A DNA stretch of 64,000 nt, from assembly GCA_038496445.1 (NCBI GenBank), contig JALMLS010000594.1, forward strand, positions 143,520 through 207,519, written 5' to 3'. This document shows positions 13,005 to 24,045 of the stretch, piece by piece; position 1 is the stretch's first letter, and the number at the start of each line of letters is the position of its first letter. Source of the stretch: Trichosphaerium sp. ATCC 40318. Lineage: Eukaryota > Discosea > Flabellinia > Trichosidae. The notes beneath the pieces are model-generated. The model was not told where the DNA came from. It ran no database searches and saw only the letters and a program-made list of their open reading frames with translations. The position numbers were made by a program, and so were the translations under genes.

Positions 13005-13100
13005 ATTGTTGAGGTTTACTTGGTGTAAAACCTTCATCAGTTACTACAGTGTCAATGAGATGAATAGGATTAACACCTCTCAAAGCTTCCTTCATCATAC
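13005..13100 (-). pseudogene. Relic of an F-box/LRR repeat
   Basis: Read on the minus strand this gives ALRGVNPIHLIDTVVTDEGF, a clear copy of the GVHTIxLxxTxVTDEGxxAL repeat of the F-box/LRR genes in this window. It is only about one repeat long, and no F-box or further repeats are found nearby. It is probably a fragment of a decayed paralogue. Confidence 0.6.
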
Positions 13101-13209
13101 CGAAACCATGTTACTAACTGTTTTTTTGTTTTTACTGAACTGATGACACGTGTATGTCTATTTCATACATGTTTTATTAGAGAAAAAAATGTGCTTTGCT
13201 TTATTGTGC

Positions 13210-15610
13210 CTACAAAGACTCCTCCTTTTGTATGGTTTTACGGCTGAAAGGTGTAATTTTACTCCTCAAGTATGGCACTTTAAGCCCAACCACAGCAATC
13301 ACGACAACAGCAACCAACAACAAGATGACTATCACAATCGCAGCTACTGCAGCTGATGATAGCCCTGATTCATCCTTGCATCTATCATCAACAGAGAACA
13401 GAACAGAATAGTGTCCTAAAAAGTGTGCTTAGATAACTAACACAAGGAGATGAATTACCTTCTTTATCGTCTTGAGGTGTTCCAGTTATTCTTTTGCAAC
13501 CTTTATCAATTTCTTTGATCTTTATGTTGTCTAGTTCAGCACAATCTACTTTGTCATAGATAAAGATATCCCTTAACTAACTGGTGTCACAAGATGTACT
13601 AGCACGCTCAAATACCTACCTCACCATCTTTTATGGTGTTAGAATCAAAAGTGACATCACCAGTAACACTCGCACATTCTAAATCGCGAATGAGTATAAG
13701 CTATTTGGTATTGAACCCATAGTACCTGAAAACGTGAGTACAGCGTCATCTGCAAAAGTTTGAGTTGTAGTGAGTGTTGCTTTGTCATTGAAAACAAATG
13801 AACCATTCCAAAGAGTAGGAGTGGTGATAATAACAGGATCATCAGCAACCCAATCACCTAATACAAACGAACTCAGAGAATGCTTGAAAGAGTTGTTTAG
13901 TACCGTTCACACATGTAAACCCTTGTCGTTCGTCGCCTATACATTCAAAGCCTTTTGTCCACATGTCTACCAAGAGTTATAACAGGCTTCTGTTACATCA
14001 AAGTGACTACCTCCAATACAAAAGTATTGACCATCAGGTTTTGGGTCTGTACATATTCTCTGATATAACGTTATTTCACTAGTTACAGTCTATTCATTGT
14101 ACCGATTGGAATGCGCCAATATCTTCTATACCTAGTCTTCGAGGGTTTCCATCTATTTGAAAATCAAGTTAATTACAGTGGCAGAAATACAAGTACCTAT
14201 ATCGGTCGCTGCACTACTAATTCCGGTTATGTTTCCTACTAAAGTGTTAACCTGTCTTCTTCGGTTTCCGCAATAAGGTGAAATCACGTGCTGTTAAATA
14301 TTCTGGTAGCTGTGTTCTTGTTTAATTTATAATCTCCTTTCGAAGTGCTCACAAACAGCTTTCCTCTTGTCTTAATTACAGAGCCATCAAATGTTTCACC
14401 TGTCATGATGATTGACGTCTTAAAACTCCATCGCTTGTCATTGTCAGCTTCAATCTTTTCGATACCTATCGCTTATAAGTAGTGGAACGTTGCTATCAGT
14501 TGACTACCTTCACCAAAGGTTCCATACTCAAGACTAAAGTCACCTCCTTCCGAATAACATTTTGTATGGAAGACTATTGTTTTTAGAGGCTTACGGAATG
14601 TCATTGGTTGTACCTGCTTGAATATTACCGTATATCAAAACGTTGGAAGCAAATACTGTTGACTCATCATGACAGCTACCCATTAAGTCACAACCAACAA
14701 AAAAAAGAAGCGTTTATCGTACTCAATAATCTTTGTTGATTCACAATTGTCGGGAGAATGGTACTTGAATCTATCTAAAGGTCCTTTAATTATCACGTGA
14801 TGTAAGAAGAATATTTTTAACGTAACATACCTATTTTTATAAAAGTGCTTTTCTCAGAGCAGTCGCTTGACGTCCTTATAAATTCTAATACTGTTTAGAT
14901 ACGCTCAATATTAACACACATACTATGACTGCACCCAGTGGCTGAAATATCTAAAAGTTGTACAAAGCCAGCGTTTATTTCAACGACTTCATCTCTTCGA
15001 TTTTGGTTTGGTAATATTGTAAAGTCAATATCGCTGAATACAACACTACGGATACCACTACAATCAGGATCAATTTTTACTTGATTATTCCGAATGACAT
15101 TAATTGTTCCGTTTCTGAAGAAGATATCACGTGAGTCTACGCGTAACAGTCAGTAAGTAGATAAAACTAAACGAAACGGCTTACCTCCAGTAATCTGTAT
15201 TGTACCGTCTCCTTGGTTTCCAATTGTAAACCCATAAAACGTAATATTTCTACAGTCGTTTAGACTGATAGACTCGAATACCATCTACCAGGTATTAATT
15301 TAGTGTTTTTAGAACAGAACACATTGCTGTTTTGTACGTCACGTGATAAATTGTATGTACCTTTTTATTACCGTCCCAGACTACTTTAATATTGTTATAG
15401 TCTTCCCAGTCGACTTCCAGAGTTTTGTCACCAGTTATATGGATACAGTCGCCGTTCTAAGCAAGATATGTTTGTCTGGAGTGGTATATCTAAATGTACC
15501 TTGTTTACAGAGTTTAAATTACGAGCATCTCTACAGGCAATGCTAAAACCCACTAAAAATACTGCCCACAGCGTAAACATACGTTGTACAGTGCCACGCA
15601 CTCCAAACAT
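13210..15610 (-). CDS. Secreted beta-helix-like, single-pass membrane surface protein
   Basis: The start at ATG 15610 gives a signal peptide (MFTLWAVFLVGFSIACRDA). The ectodomain is spread over about fifteen short exons rich in Asn, Asp, Ile and Cys, with short strand-like units such as CIHITGDKTLEVDW, SLNDCRNITFYGFTIGN and TINVIRNNQVKI. These look like rungs of a right-handed parallel beta-helix of the kind found in pectin-lyase-like or Pmp-like repeats. The last exon encodes a membrane helix (AAVAAIVIVILLLVAVVVI) and a short basic tail ending KEESL at 13210. A role in surface adhesion or matrix binding is possible but not shown. Many introns carry CACGTG (14285, 14804, 15129, 15341), and one lies upstream of the start at 15686. 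Exon boundaries inside 13440-15300 are approximate. I cannot name the family with confidence. Confidence 0.6.
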
Positions 15611-16352
15611 GACTGTTGTACGTTAGATAATGTAAGTACAGGAAGATTCATTACCCTTTTTACAGAATAAAACTTTATCGCAACACGTGACCTACAAATA
15701 CACGCAGGGATATCAAGATAATTTATGAAACGGGATGGAATGTGACACCGAACAAACTAAGGCAAGTGAGCTTAATCATAATCCTGAACAATTTTACATG
15801 GGTTACAGAATGTTCTATACATCATTTGTTACTTTAACACCGCCAACACCTTTCAACAAGGTCCAAAGTAATAGTACACCTCAAGCTTTTTATTAACTTG
15901 CTACGCTCTTCTGTGGCACGACAACCCTCATGTGTTATTCGCCAAAGCAGTTTGTTTCATCTTGTAGTCGAACCTTGAAGCCGTCGCTGTGTTTTTGGAC
16001 AAAAAGAGACCAGCCTACCTAGTCTCAGTATCACAATTGCCATAAAATCTTACGGTTTTGGTAAATTATACCCGGGTCTATAAGAAAACTTTAATCATCT
16101 TCTACATGTGTTTTTTTATTGAACATACTTTGGTTCAAATTACAAGTTACATTCTGCGCAGTTTGCCATGGCAACGCGAAAAATAATTAAGCTTGTGAAG
16201 GTGTTCCTATCGGTCGCATAACTGAGTTCTGTGGTGTGCCGGTAATGATATGACAAGTCGGGTTTTTTTTTAAGCTGCTGTTATTTTATTCACAAATAAT
16301 CGTACAAGTACAAAAGGATACAACAAAAAATCATTCAAACAATGTTGTGATG
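15611..16352. other. Spacer between two minus-strand genes
   Basis: No coding signal was seen. It contains a CACGTG at 15686, close upstream of the membrane-protein start, and a T-rich run near 16263 that could serve 3'-end formation of the gene transcribed leftward from 18093. Confidence 0.4.
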
Positions 16353-18093
16353 TTACCCAATGAATGGAGTATCATCCAATTTGAATGATTCGATGTCAAG
16401 AATGAAAGGCTTTATCATACCTTCATCTACAAGCGTACTAGTAACAGCACGATTGTATGCATTCTCAACAAAACCAAAATAGAAAATACAATGCCAAAAA
16501 TTACTTGGTGTTAAAGCTACATCTTTCAAACAGAAAGATGAAGGAGTAACATCTTCAGAACTTTCAAATTCTTCCAAAACATCATCACGTGATTCCTTGT
16601 ATAATATCTTATCTACAACTACTTCATCTTCATTCCCAGGTAACCACCATGTGACTAATAGTATTATAAGACGAAATGAAGATGACTTTGATGAAGTGGG
16701 TAGTTGTCATACCTGTGAATGATTCATTTTTTTTTGTTTCATGAAAACTTTTTTCGATTTTGAAACACTTTTTCTTTGCTGCAATCATTCTATTCTCTGC
16801 CTCTTTCAACTTGTTCAAGCATTCCTCACATGTTTCATCTAATTACTAGTATGAGGAGAGTGTAAAAAAAAAGTGTGTTAGGAGTACCAGCACCAAAAGA
16901 AATAGGTGACTTATAAGTTCCATGTTTACATTCTTCGGTATCAGAAGAATCATCTGATCCTTCAGATTCCGAATCAGAGTCATCATCACTGAAGTCATTT
17001 AGATCATCATATTGCTCGTTTATAGCCTCTACACATTTTTTGATCATATCACGTGCAACTTTTGATGATGGACAGAGCTCTAAAGCTTTCTCAAAAGCTA
17101 CTTTCGCAAAAACATATTTTGCTGGTATCATCTCAAAACATGCTATTCCCTTCCTCAAGTGACCCTTCAAAGAAAATCAGCATATGCATAAAACACTCCA
17201 TAGTAAAGTGTTATATTACCTTTACGAAATCAGGTGCAATTTCAACACAATTAGACGCATCACGAAGAGCACGAGCAAGAAAAATTAAAGAACCAAATTC
17301 ATATTGTTTTGACTCTTTGTTCAACTCTATAAGAGTAGCTGCTCTGTTGCTAAGCAATACATGCATCATATCCATGTGCTGCTTAGGGTTTTTCTCAGCA
17401 ATATCAATAGCACGTGTGTACAAGGCGTTGGCTTCAAGGAACTGTTTTTTTCCATATTTTTCGTTTCCGAGTTTTTTAAGCCTTAGTACTTCGTTTTTTG
17501 TCTTCTTAAGCGTCTTGAAGGTAGGTCTGAGTAGTAGATAAGCATAAAAAGCACTTTAGAGCGTTTTTTAGTAAAATTTACATAATGTGTTTTCGGTTAC
17601 ATTTGTAGTCGTAAGAGCATCCATTCGCTGATTTATATGCTATACAGCGTTGAGATGGTATTTTGTGGGCGTGTCTACATTTTTCGCCATACTTGCAGCA
17701 TCCAGCCAGAAAGTATTGGCATAGTTTCTGTTGGCAATATGAGGACGAGAATCAAGAAACGGCGCGTACACGATGAGACTTGTTTGAAGCCCATGGGTGT
17801 TCTTCTTCAGTAAAATCAAGCATTGATAATACCAAAGGGCTATGCAGAGGGTGGGGGCACGGTTCTGCTTCATTAGAGTCCTTGTAATAGTCTTCTAACT
17901 TATCGAGCATCATACTGAAGCTTTCATCGGTAACACCGCCACCATATGGTCGGTCTTCTTTGTCCCAGAACATGTATTGTAACGGATCGACAAACGCGCT
18001 TGAGATAATGTCATTGACAGTTTCATCGCCTGAGTAGCCGTAATCGCCGTAGTCTGAATCATCAGAGTCGTAGTAAGAGTCGTAGTAGCTCAT
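16353..18093 (-). CDS. CCCH zinc-finger and TPR-repeat protein
   Basis: The start at ATG 18093 gives a Tyr/Asp/Ser-rich acidic N-terminus (MSYYDSYYDSDDSDYGDYG). The first exon ends at HPWASNKSHR with a gtacgc donor. The next exon holds two tandem CCCH fingers: CQYFLAGCCKYGEKCRHAH (C-X7-C-X5-C-X3-H) and CIAYKSANGCSYDYKCNRKH (C-X8-C-X5-C-X3-H). Then come TPR helices (LGNEKYGKKQFLEANALYTRA, VLLSNRAATLIELN, LRKGIACFEMIPAKYVFAK), as in Hsp70/Hsp90-binding co-chaperones, followed by a run of Asp/Ser/Glu and a short C-terminal domain ending DDTPFIG. CCCH fingers usually bind RNA, so an RNA-binding adaptor with a chaperone-like TPR is a reasonable reading. The two CACGTG sites at 17051 and 17411 are inside exons. 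Substrate and partners are unknown. Confidence 0.75.
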
Positions 18094-18435
18094 TGTGTGT
18101 TTAGAATAATAACCGCTATTTTTTTGTGATTATTGAGCTATTGACTTAACGACATTTTATTCGAACGCACCTTACATACAGAATCACGTGATTTGTATTT
18201 TAGAGATGACAATACAACCGTGTTAGTAGGCAATTTAAAAAAAAGGTTGTGGAGAGCTTTGCACGAACGGACGGAAACTGTGAATTACAAACAGAATAAA
18301 CATTGTTACCACTCATTTTCAAGTGCGAACCTGACTGTTTATTGGTTAGATTCGTTTCAACTCATTAAGTAAACGTTTTGCTACTTTCACAATGTTGCCT
18401 ATTGCGTCCTTATCTCTTGGCAACTATCGTTGGTA
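18094..18435. promoter_or_regulatory. Divergent intergenic region between the CCCH/TPR and RNA ligase genes
   Basis: The two flanking genes start back to back here, so this 342-bp stretch should hold both promoters. It contains one TCACGTGA palindrome at 18184-18191 and a run of A residues near 18238. No TATA element is obvious. Confidence 0.45.
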
Positions 18436-20621
18436 ATGTCCATTGCGCACTCCAACATTCACCCTTCGAGGATTGTGTCTTTTGATACCCTTATCCACCA
18501 ACTTGATAGGAGTGTAGAGAACAAAGGTAAACTACTATTGACGTACATAGATTCTTACAAGCTTCATAGAAATTAGTTTTAGAAAAGATGAGGAGACTGG
18601 TTTAGAAGTTTACCGCTACAACTTTGGTTCTTTATCTCCTAATAAGCCACAAGCTGTAGGAAACTTGTGTAGAGGATTAGTAATTCATAGGGTCTCTCAG
18701 AGAGTTGTCGCACATGGGTTTCCAAAATTCTTTCACTATGCCTCAGAAGTACAACCAGAGGTCAGCGATGAAGTGTTGGAAGTTACCGAGAAATTTGACG
18801 GTACAGCACTAGTTTTGGGTTGTTATCACGTGGGAATAACTTCTACGCCATAGGGTCTATGATCGTAGCTTTTGTTTGGAAAGGGAGGCTCGAGACTACA
18901 ACAAAAGCAAATATGGCTTCAGATCAAGCGCTGTGGGCTAAACAGTGGCTTAGTAACAATGTAAATGTTGCTTTGTTTCAGAGCGGCTATAGTTACGTGT
19001 TTGAGGCGATCTACAAGGATAATACAGTAATTGTTGAGTACAATTTTGAAGGCACGTGATTAACTTACTCTTTTTAAACTAAGTGTTTAAATCTTCAGGA
19101 TGTGTACTGCTTGCCATATACAACAATAAAGGAAAAGAACTTGGACTTGCCGAAGTACAAATCGTACTATTTCATTCTTAATATATTCATATCTCAACAG
19201 GTTTCAGCGACTGCCAAAACACTTGGCGTTAAATGTGTCGAGACGATAGAAATGCGTTTTGAGGAACTCCTTTGTAAGCTAGAGGACGACGACATTGACA
19301 CCGAAGGTATGCCGATTTTCATTTAAAACTCGGACTTTTTTATTTGGGCTAAGTACTCTTGTATTGAATACTTTACGCCCACGATTCCTACAAAGCAAAC
19401 GCTAGATAAAAGAAAAGTTTGGACAAGAGCATAAAATTATGAGTTTTCTTAGGGACGATTTGGTCTATTACGTACCATTTCTTGGTACAACAAAAGGCTT
19501 TAAGTGATTATAGGCCTCTCTTTTCCAAAAAATGTTCCCGTTTTCAATGAAACCCGACATGTTTCTTTGTTCATTACAAAACATCTAATCATTACTGCAG
19601 GATATGTTGTTAAGATTAAGAGCGTCAATACAAGACTCAAGTTGGTAAAATCTGAATGGAAGAGAGCTAGTAATATAGCGCGGAAAATATACCCTTTATA
19701 CATTTGGCAGTTGATGAGATACAAAAAAATTGAATCATTCCGCTCTTCAATTCGAAATTCAATGCACTTGAAGGAATTTAATGCGATTTATAGTGCCCTG
19801 GATACTCAGCTATCTAACCTTCTATTAAAACATAGCGGTACGAGAGTAGTGAAGATATACTTAGAATTATTGTCAATACCATACTGCAATATCGAAGATA
19901 AGAAATATCCTATTGTTGGGCTCCAAGGTGCAATATCTGTAGCTCTTCAAGAGTTAAAGTACATTTTCTCCCTGTGTTACATCACATTAAACGAAGATAG
20001 GAAGCTTCTGCCTTCTCGCTTTAGTGGACACATTCGTTCAGCAATTACTGTAAGTACTAAACAACAATTTAAATGCTAAAAACGGATTAGCATTTAGCTT
20101 TACAACAAGTTCTTTACGAAAATATAGAATCAATGAAACATTGCGAGTATAGAATAAGAGAATCCTGGCGGCTAGACTATGAATCAGCGGTAGCAAGTGT
20201 TAAAGAAGTGAGGGGCTTGCTCATTGATAGAATAGCTGAAGTCTATAAAAAGTGGGTTACAGAAAATAAACGAGCATACCTGGAAGATATCAAGCCAATG
20301 AATAATGAGATCAAAGGATACACTCCTTCTCAGAACTTCAAACAAGCGTGGGCGAAATCGTGGCCATACTTGACTGAACCTAGTTTCAGTTCTGACCTCA
20401 TGTTTCCTCCCGAAATCATGTTGGAGATATTTAATAATCTAGAACCAATCAACATAGCAAAGTCTAGGCAAGTATGTCATCACTGGGATAATCTCTTAAA
20501 CCTCGAGTCGTATAGAATGACAATGGATGAGTACAAAGAAGACCTTCGTCAAGCACAGTATGGATATTGGCGGAAACACACATCTTCATACGGTAGTGAT
20601 ACTGAACTCTATGATTTCTAA
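18436..20621 (+). CDS. T4 Rnl1-type RNA ligase fused to a C-terminal F-box
   Basis: Splice reading gives seven exons: 18436-18542, 18583-18800, 18854-19051, 19099-19154, 19201-19306, 19601-20049 and 20091-20621, a 554-residue protein. CRGLVIH and FPKFFHYASE resemble the N-terminal RGLVF and KFFNxxE motifs of Rnl1 ligases. EKFDGS carries the KxDG adenylation lysine (Lys106), followed by TTTKANMASDQA, then YVFEAIY, IVEYNFEGCVLLAIYNNKG, and DTEGYVVKIKS, which fits motifs IV and V. The catalytic set is therefore present. Residues about 230-470 are helical with no family seen. Residues about 480-515 are an F-box (FPPEIMLEIFNNLEPINIAK, then SRQVCHHWDNLL). The intron at 19052-19098 appears to be GC-AG, and 19307-19600 is unusually long at 294 nt. 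The likely chemistry is ATP-dependent RNA 5'-phosphate/3'-hydroxyl joining; the F-box suggests Skp1 binding. Confidence 0.8.
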
Positions 20622-21073
20622 GAATACACTATTTGCGAAGTACATTGTCAAATAAAACTAGTTAGGCGTTTGATATCACACGATGCTTTTAAAGCATGAC
20701 ATGATAACTTAGCCTGCAAAGAAATAGTTAAATGCCAGGTTTATTTACAAAGCAAAAAAGGGTACTTACTAGTAACAAAGACAGCATTCTGTATTTGCTG
20801 TTGTGCATTGCCTATGTAGAATATTGTGAAATTAGTTGCCTACTATATATGGGAAAGCTGTAAATGTTCTTGCAATAAGAAAAAAGTGCTACAATGATTG
20901 CTTGCAACTCAAAAGCACGCTCAACTGAAAAAGATTGATTTTTTGATTGAAAAAAAGTTGCCTTACGACATAAGACTTATTGTCTTCGATTGATTTATTG
21001 AATATTCATTTTCGTTAAATTCTACTGAAGTGAAAGCACAAGCGACTACAATATAAATCACGTTACAAAAACA
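20622..21073. other. Intergenic spacer
   Basis: AT-rich, with no coding pattern. It should contain the 3' end of the RNA ligase gene and the promoter of the F-box/repeat gene that begins at 21074. Confidence 0.4.
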
Positions 21074-22593
21074 ATGATCCCATCACCACTAAAGAAGGTA
21101 ATTGCAACCGTTTTCATCAAAAAAAAACTCCTAAACTCGTTCTAACTTGTACCCATCAATAGCGTAATAATGCATCTACTACACAGTTTCATACCCAATT
21201 ACTAGAACTGCCAATGGAGTTACTTCTCGATATAATCGATCTAGACTCAGAAATCAATCTTAAATTTCCGCTTCTATCAAAATCAACGGCGATGTCAACA
21301 AGGTTCGATTGTGATCTTAAGAAACATGGTAAATGGTTGAAATACAAAAAACATTGTGAGAAGGGATCACCAGATGGATCACAAATCGTATGTCAGGAAT
21401 ATTGGAAAAATGGTAAACAACACGGAGAATACAAGTCATGGTACACCAACGGAAAAGTGTCTGTTCAATGTAACTTTGTAAACAATGTCTGGGAAGGGCA
21501 ATACAACTGTTGGGACCCTAATGGGCAATTGAATGAACAGTCTTATTATGTCAAAGGACAATACCATGGAGAGTTAAAACGTTGGTTTGAAAACGGACAA
21601 TTGAGAGAGTTATGGACGTATGTCAAAGATATAAAACATGGCATCGTCAAGAGCTGGCACTTCAATGGACATATAGAAAAGCAAGGAACATATGTTAATG
21701 ATGAACTATCTGGAGAGTATAAGGAGTGGTATGATAATGGAAAACTGGAGGTAGAGTGTACATACAAGAATGATAGACGTGTTGGAATGTACAGGGAATG
21801 GCATCCGAATGGAAAACTAGAAATGGAATGTACCTACGTCAATGGTAGACAACAAGGACACTACACCTCGTGGCATGATAATGGTCTAGTTTGTTGTCAA
21901 TGTATTCATGTTGATGGTCAAAGAGAAGGAGAATGCGAGGTGTGGTATGAAAACGGCAAAATATGTGCACTGTGCACGTGTGTAAACGGAAAGAAATACG
22001 GAGAGTACAAACAATGGTTTGACAACGGACAACAGCAAATGCAGTGTAACTATATTGATGACAATCTACACGGAGAGTTTACAGAGTGGTATGAAAACGG
22101 AGTAATAGCTGTTAATTGTTATTACATCAATGGTAAACAATATGGAGAGCGAAAGGAGTGGCACGAAAACGGCGAAAAGGAGCTACAGCACACTCTTGTA
22201 AATGACAAATACAATGGTGAATACATGGCTTGGTACGACAATGGACAGCTGTACAAGCAAGCCACCTATACCAATGGTATCTTAAACGGAACCTATAACA
22301 AGTACTATCGCAATGGGCATTCATGGAAGCAATGTACTTATGTCAATGGAGCCAAACACGGTGATTACAAGGAGTGGCATGGAAATGGAGTGTTGCTTTG
22401 CCAGTGTAATTTTACACATGGATTGAAAAATGGAGAGTACAGGCAATGGTATGATAATGGTCAATCATGGATACAATGTTATTGTGTTAATGGCAAACGA
22501 GAGGGTGAGTATAAGAGATGGTACTACAGTGGCAAATTGGGAAAACATTGTACCTTCAATGAAGGTAATCGAGTTGTATTCAAAATACGCTGA
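21074..22593 (+). CDS. F-box protein with sixteen MORN-like 24-residue repeats
   Basis: Exon 1 is 21074-21097 (MIPSPLKK). A 65-nt intron, 21098-21162, joins in phase 0 to an exon running to the stop at 22593. The N-terminus holds a short F-box-like segment, LLELPMELLLDIIDLDSEIN. From 21424 to 22575 there are sixteen perfectly spaced units of 24 residues with consensus GEYKxWYxNGxxxxxCxYVNGxxx. These resemble the YwqK/MORN-variant repeats seen in bacterial YwqK proteins and in many giant-virus and amoeba proteins. Such repeats form beta-hairpin sheets, probably for protein or lipid contact. The exact unit length and in-phase 72-nt period point to expansion by unequal exchange. Many units carry a Cys at the same position. 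Function is unknown; a substrate receptor for a ubiquitin ligase is the simplest inference. Confidence 0.8.
21424..22575 (+). repeat. Sixteen tandem 72-nt coding repeats
   Basis: Each unit encodes 24 residues beginning Gly-(Glu/Asp)-Tyr and containing Trp-(Tyr/His)-x-Asn-Gly. There are no insertions or deletions between units across 1152 nt, although nucleotide identity between units is moderate. Confidence 0.85.
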
Positions 22594-24045
22594 AATCCAT
22601 AAAAAAAACTAACAATGAAATCAACGTCATACGCTATCAGTATATCCAATAAATGCAACGTCACACATCTCGTGTAATACCAGAGCAAGTTTATTTTATC
22701 AAGTCCATACATTATCTCAGTAGTGCGGAATGGTTTCTGGTGCTCGTACTGGTAAACATACTTCTAACACATTAAAGATATTACAAGAATCTTTATCGAG
22801 CAATCTTCCCAGAGTACATGAGTAATTGCGCTGTTTTTTGTGGATTTAAGTATCACGTTACACAGCCACTTGGGTCTAAAGTACAACCTGGCTATACACC
22901 AAAGTCAGTCTCACATGTTACGGTGTCCCACTGTTCCTACAAACATTATTGTACGATTCTAACTGTATCCTAGATTCCACTACAAGCAGTAATGTATGAG
23001 AAAAGCATAGGAAAACACCGGCAACGTATTTTTTTCAACACGTTGTTCATTGAATTTAACAAAAAACTAGTCAGTTGGGGTAGCATGTCGCCTTTCTTTA
23101 CTTCAGGACGCGTCAGGAAGTCACGCACTAACAATCCTGAAAATAAATACTGTATGAAATCAGTACATGAACTCACGCCACAGAATCGTAGTGCTTCACT
23201 TAGTGATGAGAGTAACAACTGAATTTGTGTGGTGTCATGGAAAGAGAAGCCATTTTCGGGTTGGTACTCAAGTTCAGGAAAGCGACAACACGCTGCTAAG
23301 AGTTACCACAGTGTTGGATAGTACGTCCTTTCAAGTACAAAAGCATTTCTGTCTGACTAGGTTACTACTCCGAAATTGTACGTGGGTACCGTTTAAAGTG
23401 TCCATCTTAGCTAACGCGAGCTTTTGTTTGTGAAAAAAGTGTAAATGGCGTAAGCTGAGAAGAATTCTAGTTTATGGCATAGTACTGCTAAAAGTCACTA
23501 TGCAGATGTATCTTGAAGGATTTAAATAGAATTTATAGCGTCAGACAGTTATTCTTAGACAATACCTTTTTGAAATTCTTCGGCGTACTGTGAGTGTAGC
23601 GTTTAAACCATTTTATCGCTCGTTTTGATCAAATAACGCAATAATGTACCAAAAATATTGTGTAGCGCTTCTTTTAGTATATTCGCAGCATACAGTTGCC
23701 GTTCCTTATTTTAAATGCAGTTCAGGAAAAGAAATTCTACAGGTGTTGGAATTCTTGCATGAAACCCTTAGTTGCCACTAACAGATGCTGCTATGCATGT
23801 AGTAAGCTCTCACATTGCATATTTTGTGATTCATAAAAATAGTCGCACAAAAACAAGACAAGTATGGGTCATCGCTAGCATATTTTATTATAAGCCATAT
23901 AAAGGCCGTCAAAATGAAGCAACATAGTGGTTCAATATTATATCGAAGCCAGTTGTGTAAAAATTTCGCACACGTCCGCGAGAGACGGTTTTTTTTGCTT
24001 TTTTTTTTTGTTTTGGTTTTTGTAGATTTGTTTGGTATTTTTTTT
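22594..24045. other. Intergenic region between convergent genes
   Basis: About 1.45 kb with no supported gene. Short open frames at 22992-23222 and 23167-23433 have no motifs and no repeated splice pattern. The left gene ends here on the plus strand and the BRCT gene ends here on the minus strand. A T-rich stretch at 23991-24046 may act in 3'-end formation of the BRCT gene. Confidence 0.4.

Noticed and set aside
13150-13411. Plus-strand frames of about 70 residues.
   Set aside because: They are antisense to the transmembrane exon of the surface protein.
17053-17541. Plus-strand open frame of 162 residues.
   Set aside because: Antisense to the TPR exons; no motifs, and the minus strand has a consistent TPR and splice pattern.
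18665-18853. Apparent premature stop and frame change just after the ligase KxDG motif (stop at 18850), suggesting an RNA ligase pseudogene.
   Set aside because: Removing a 53-nt GT-AG intron (18801-18853) restores KFDGSMIVAFVWKG in frame, and the result matches the family better than the unspliced text.
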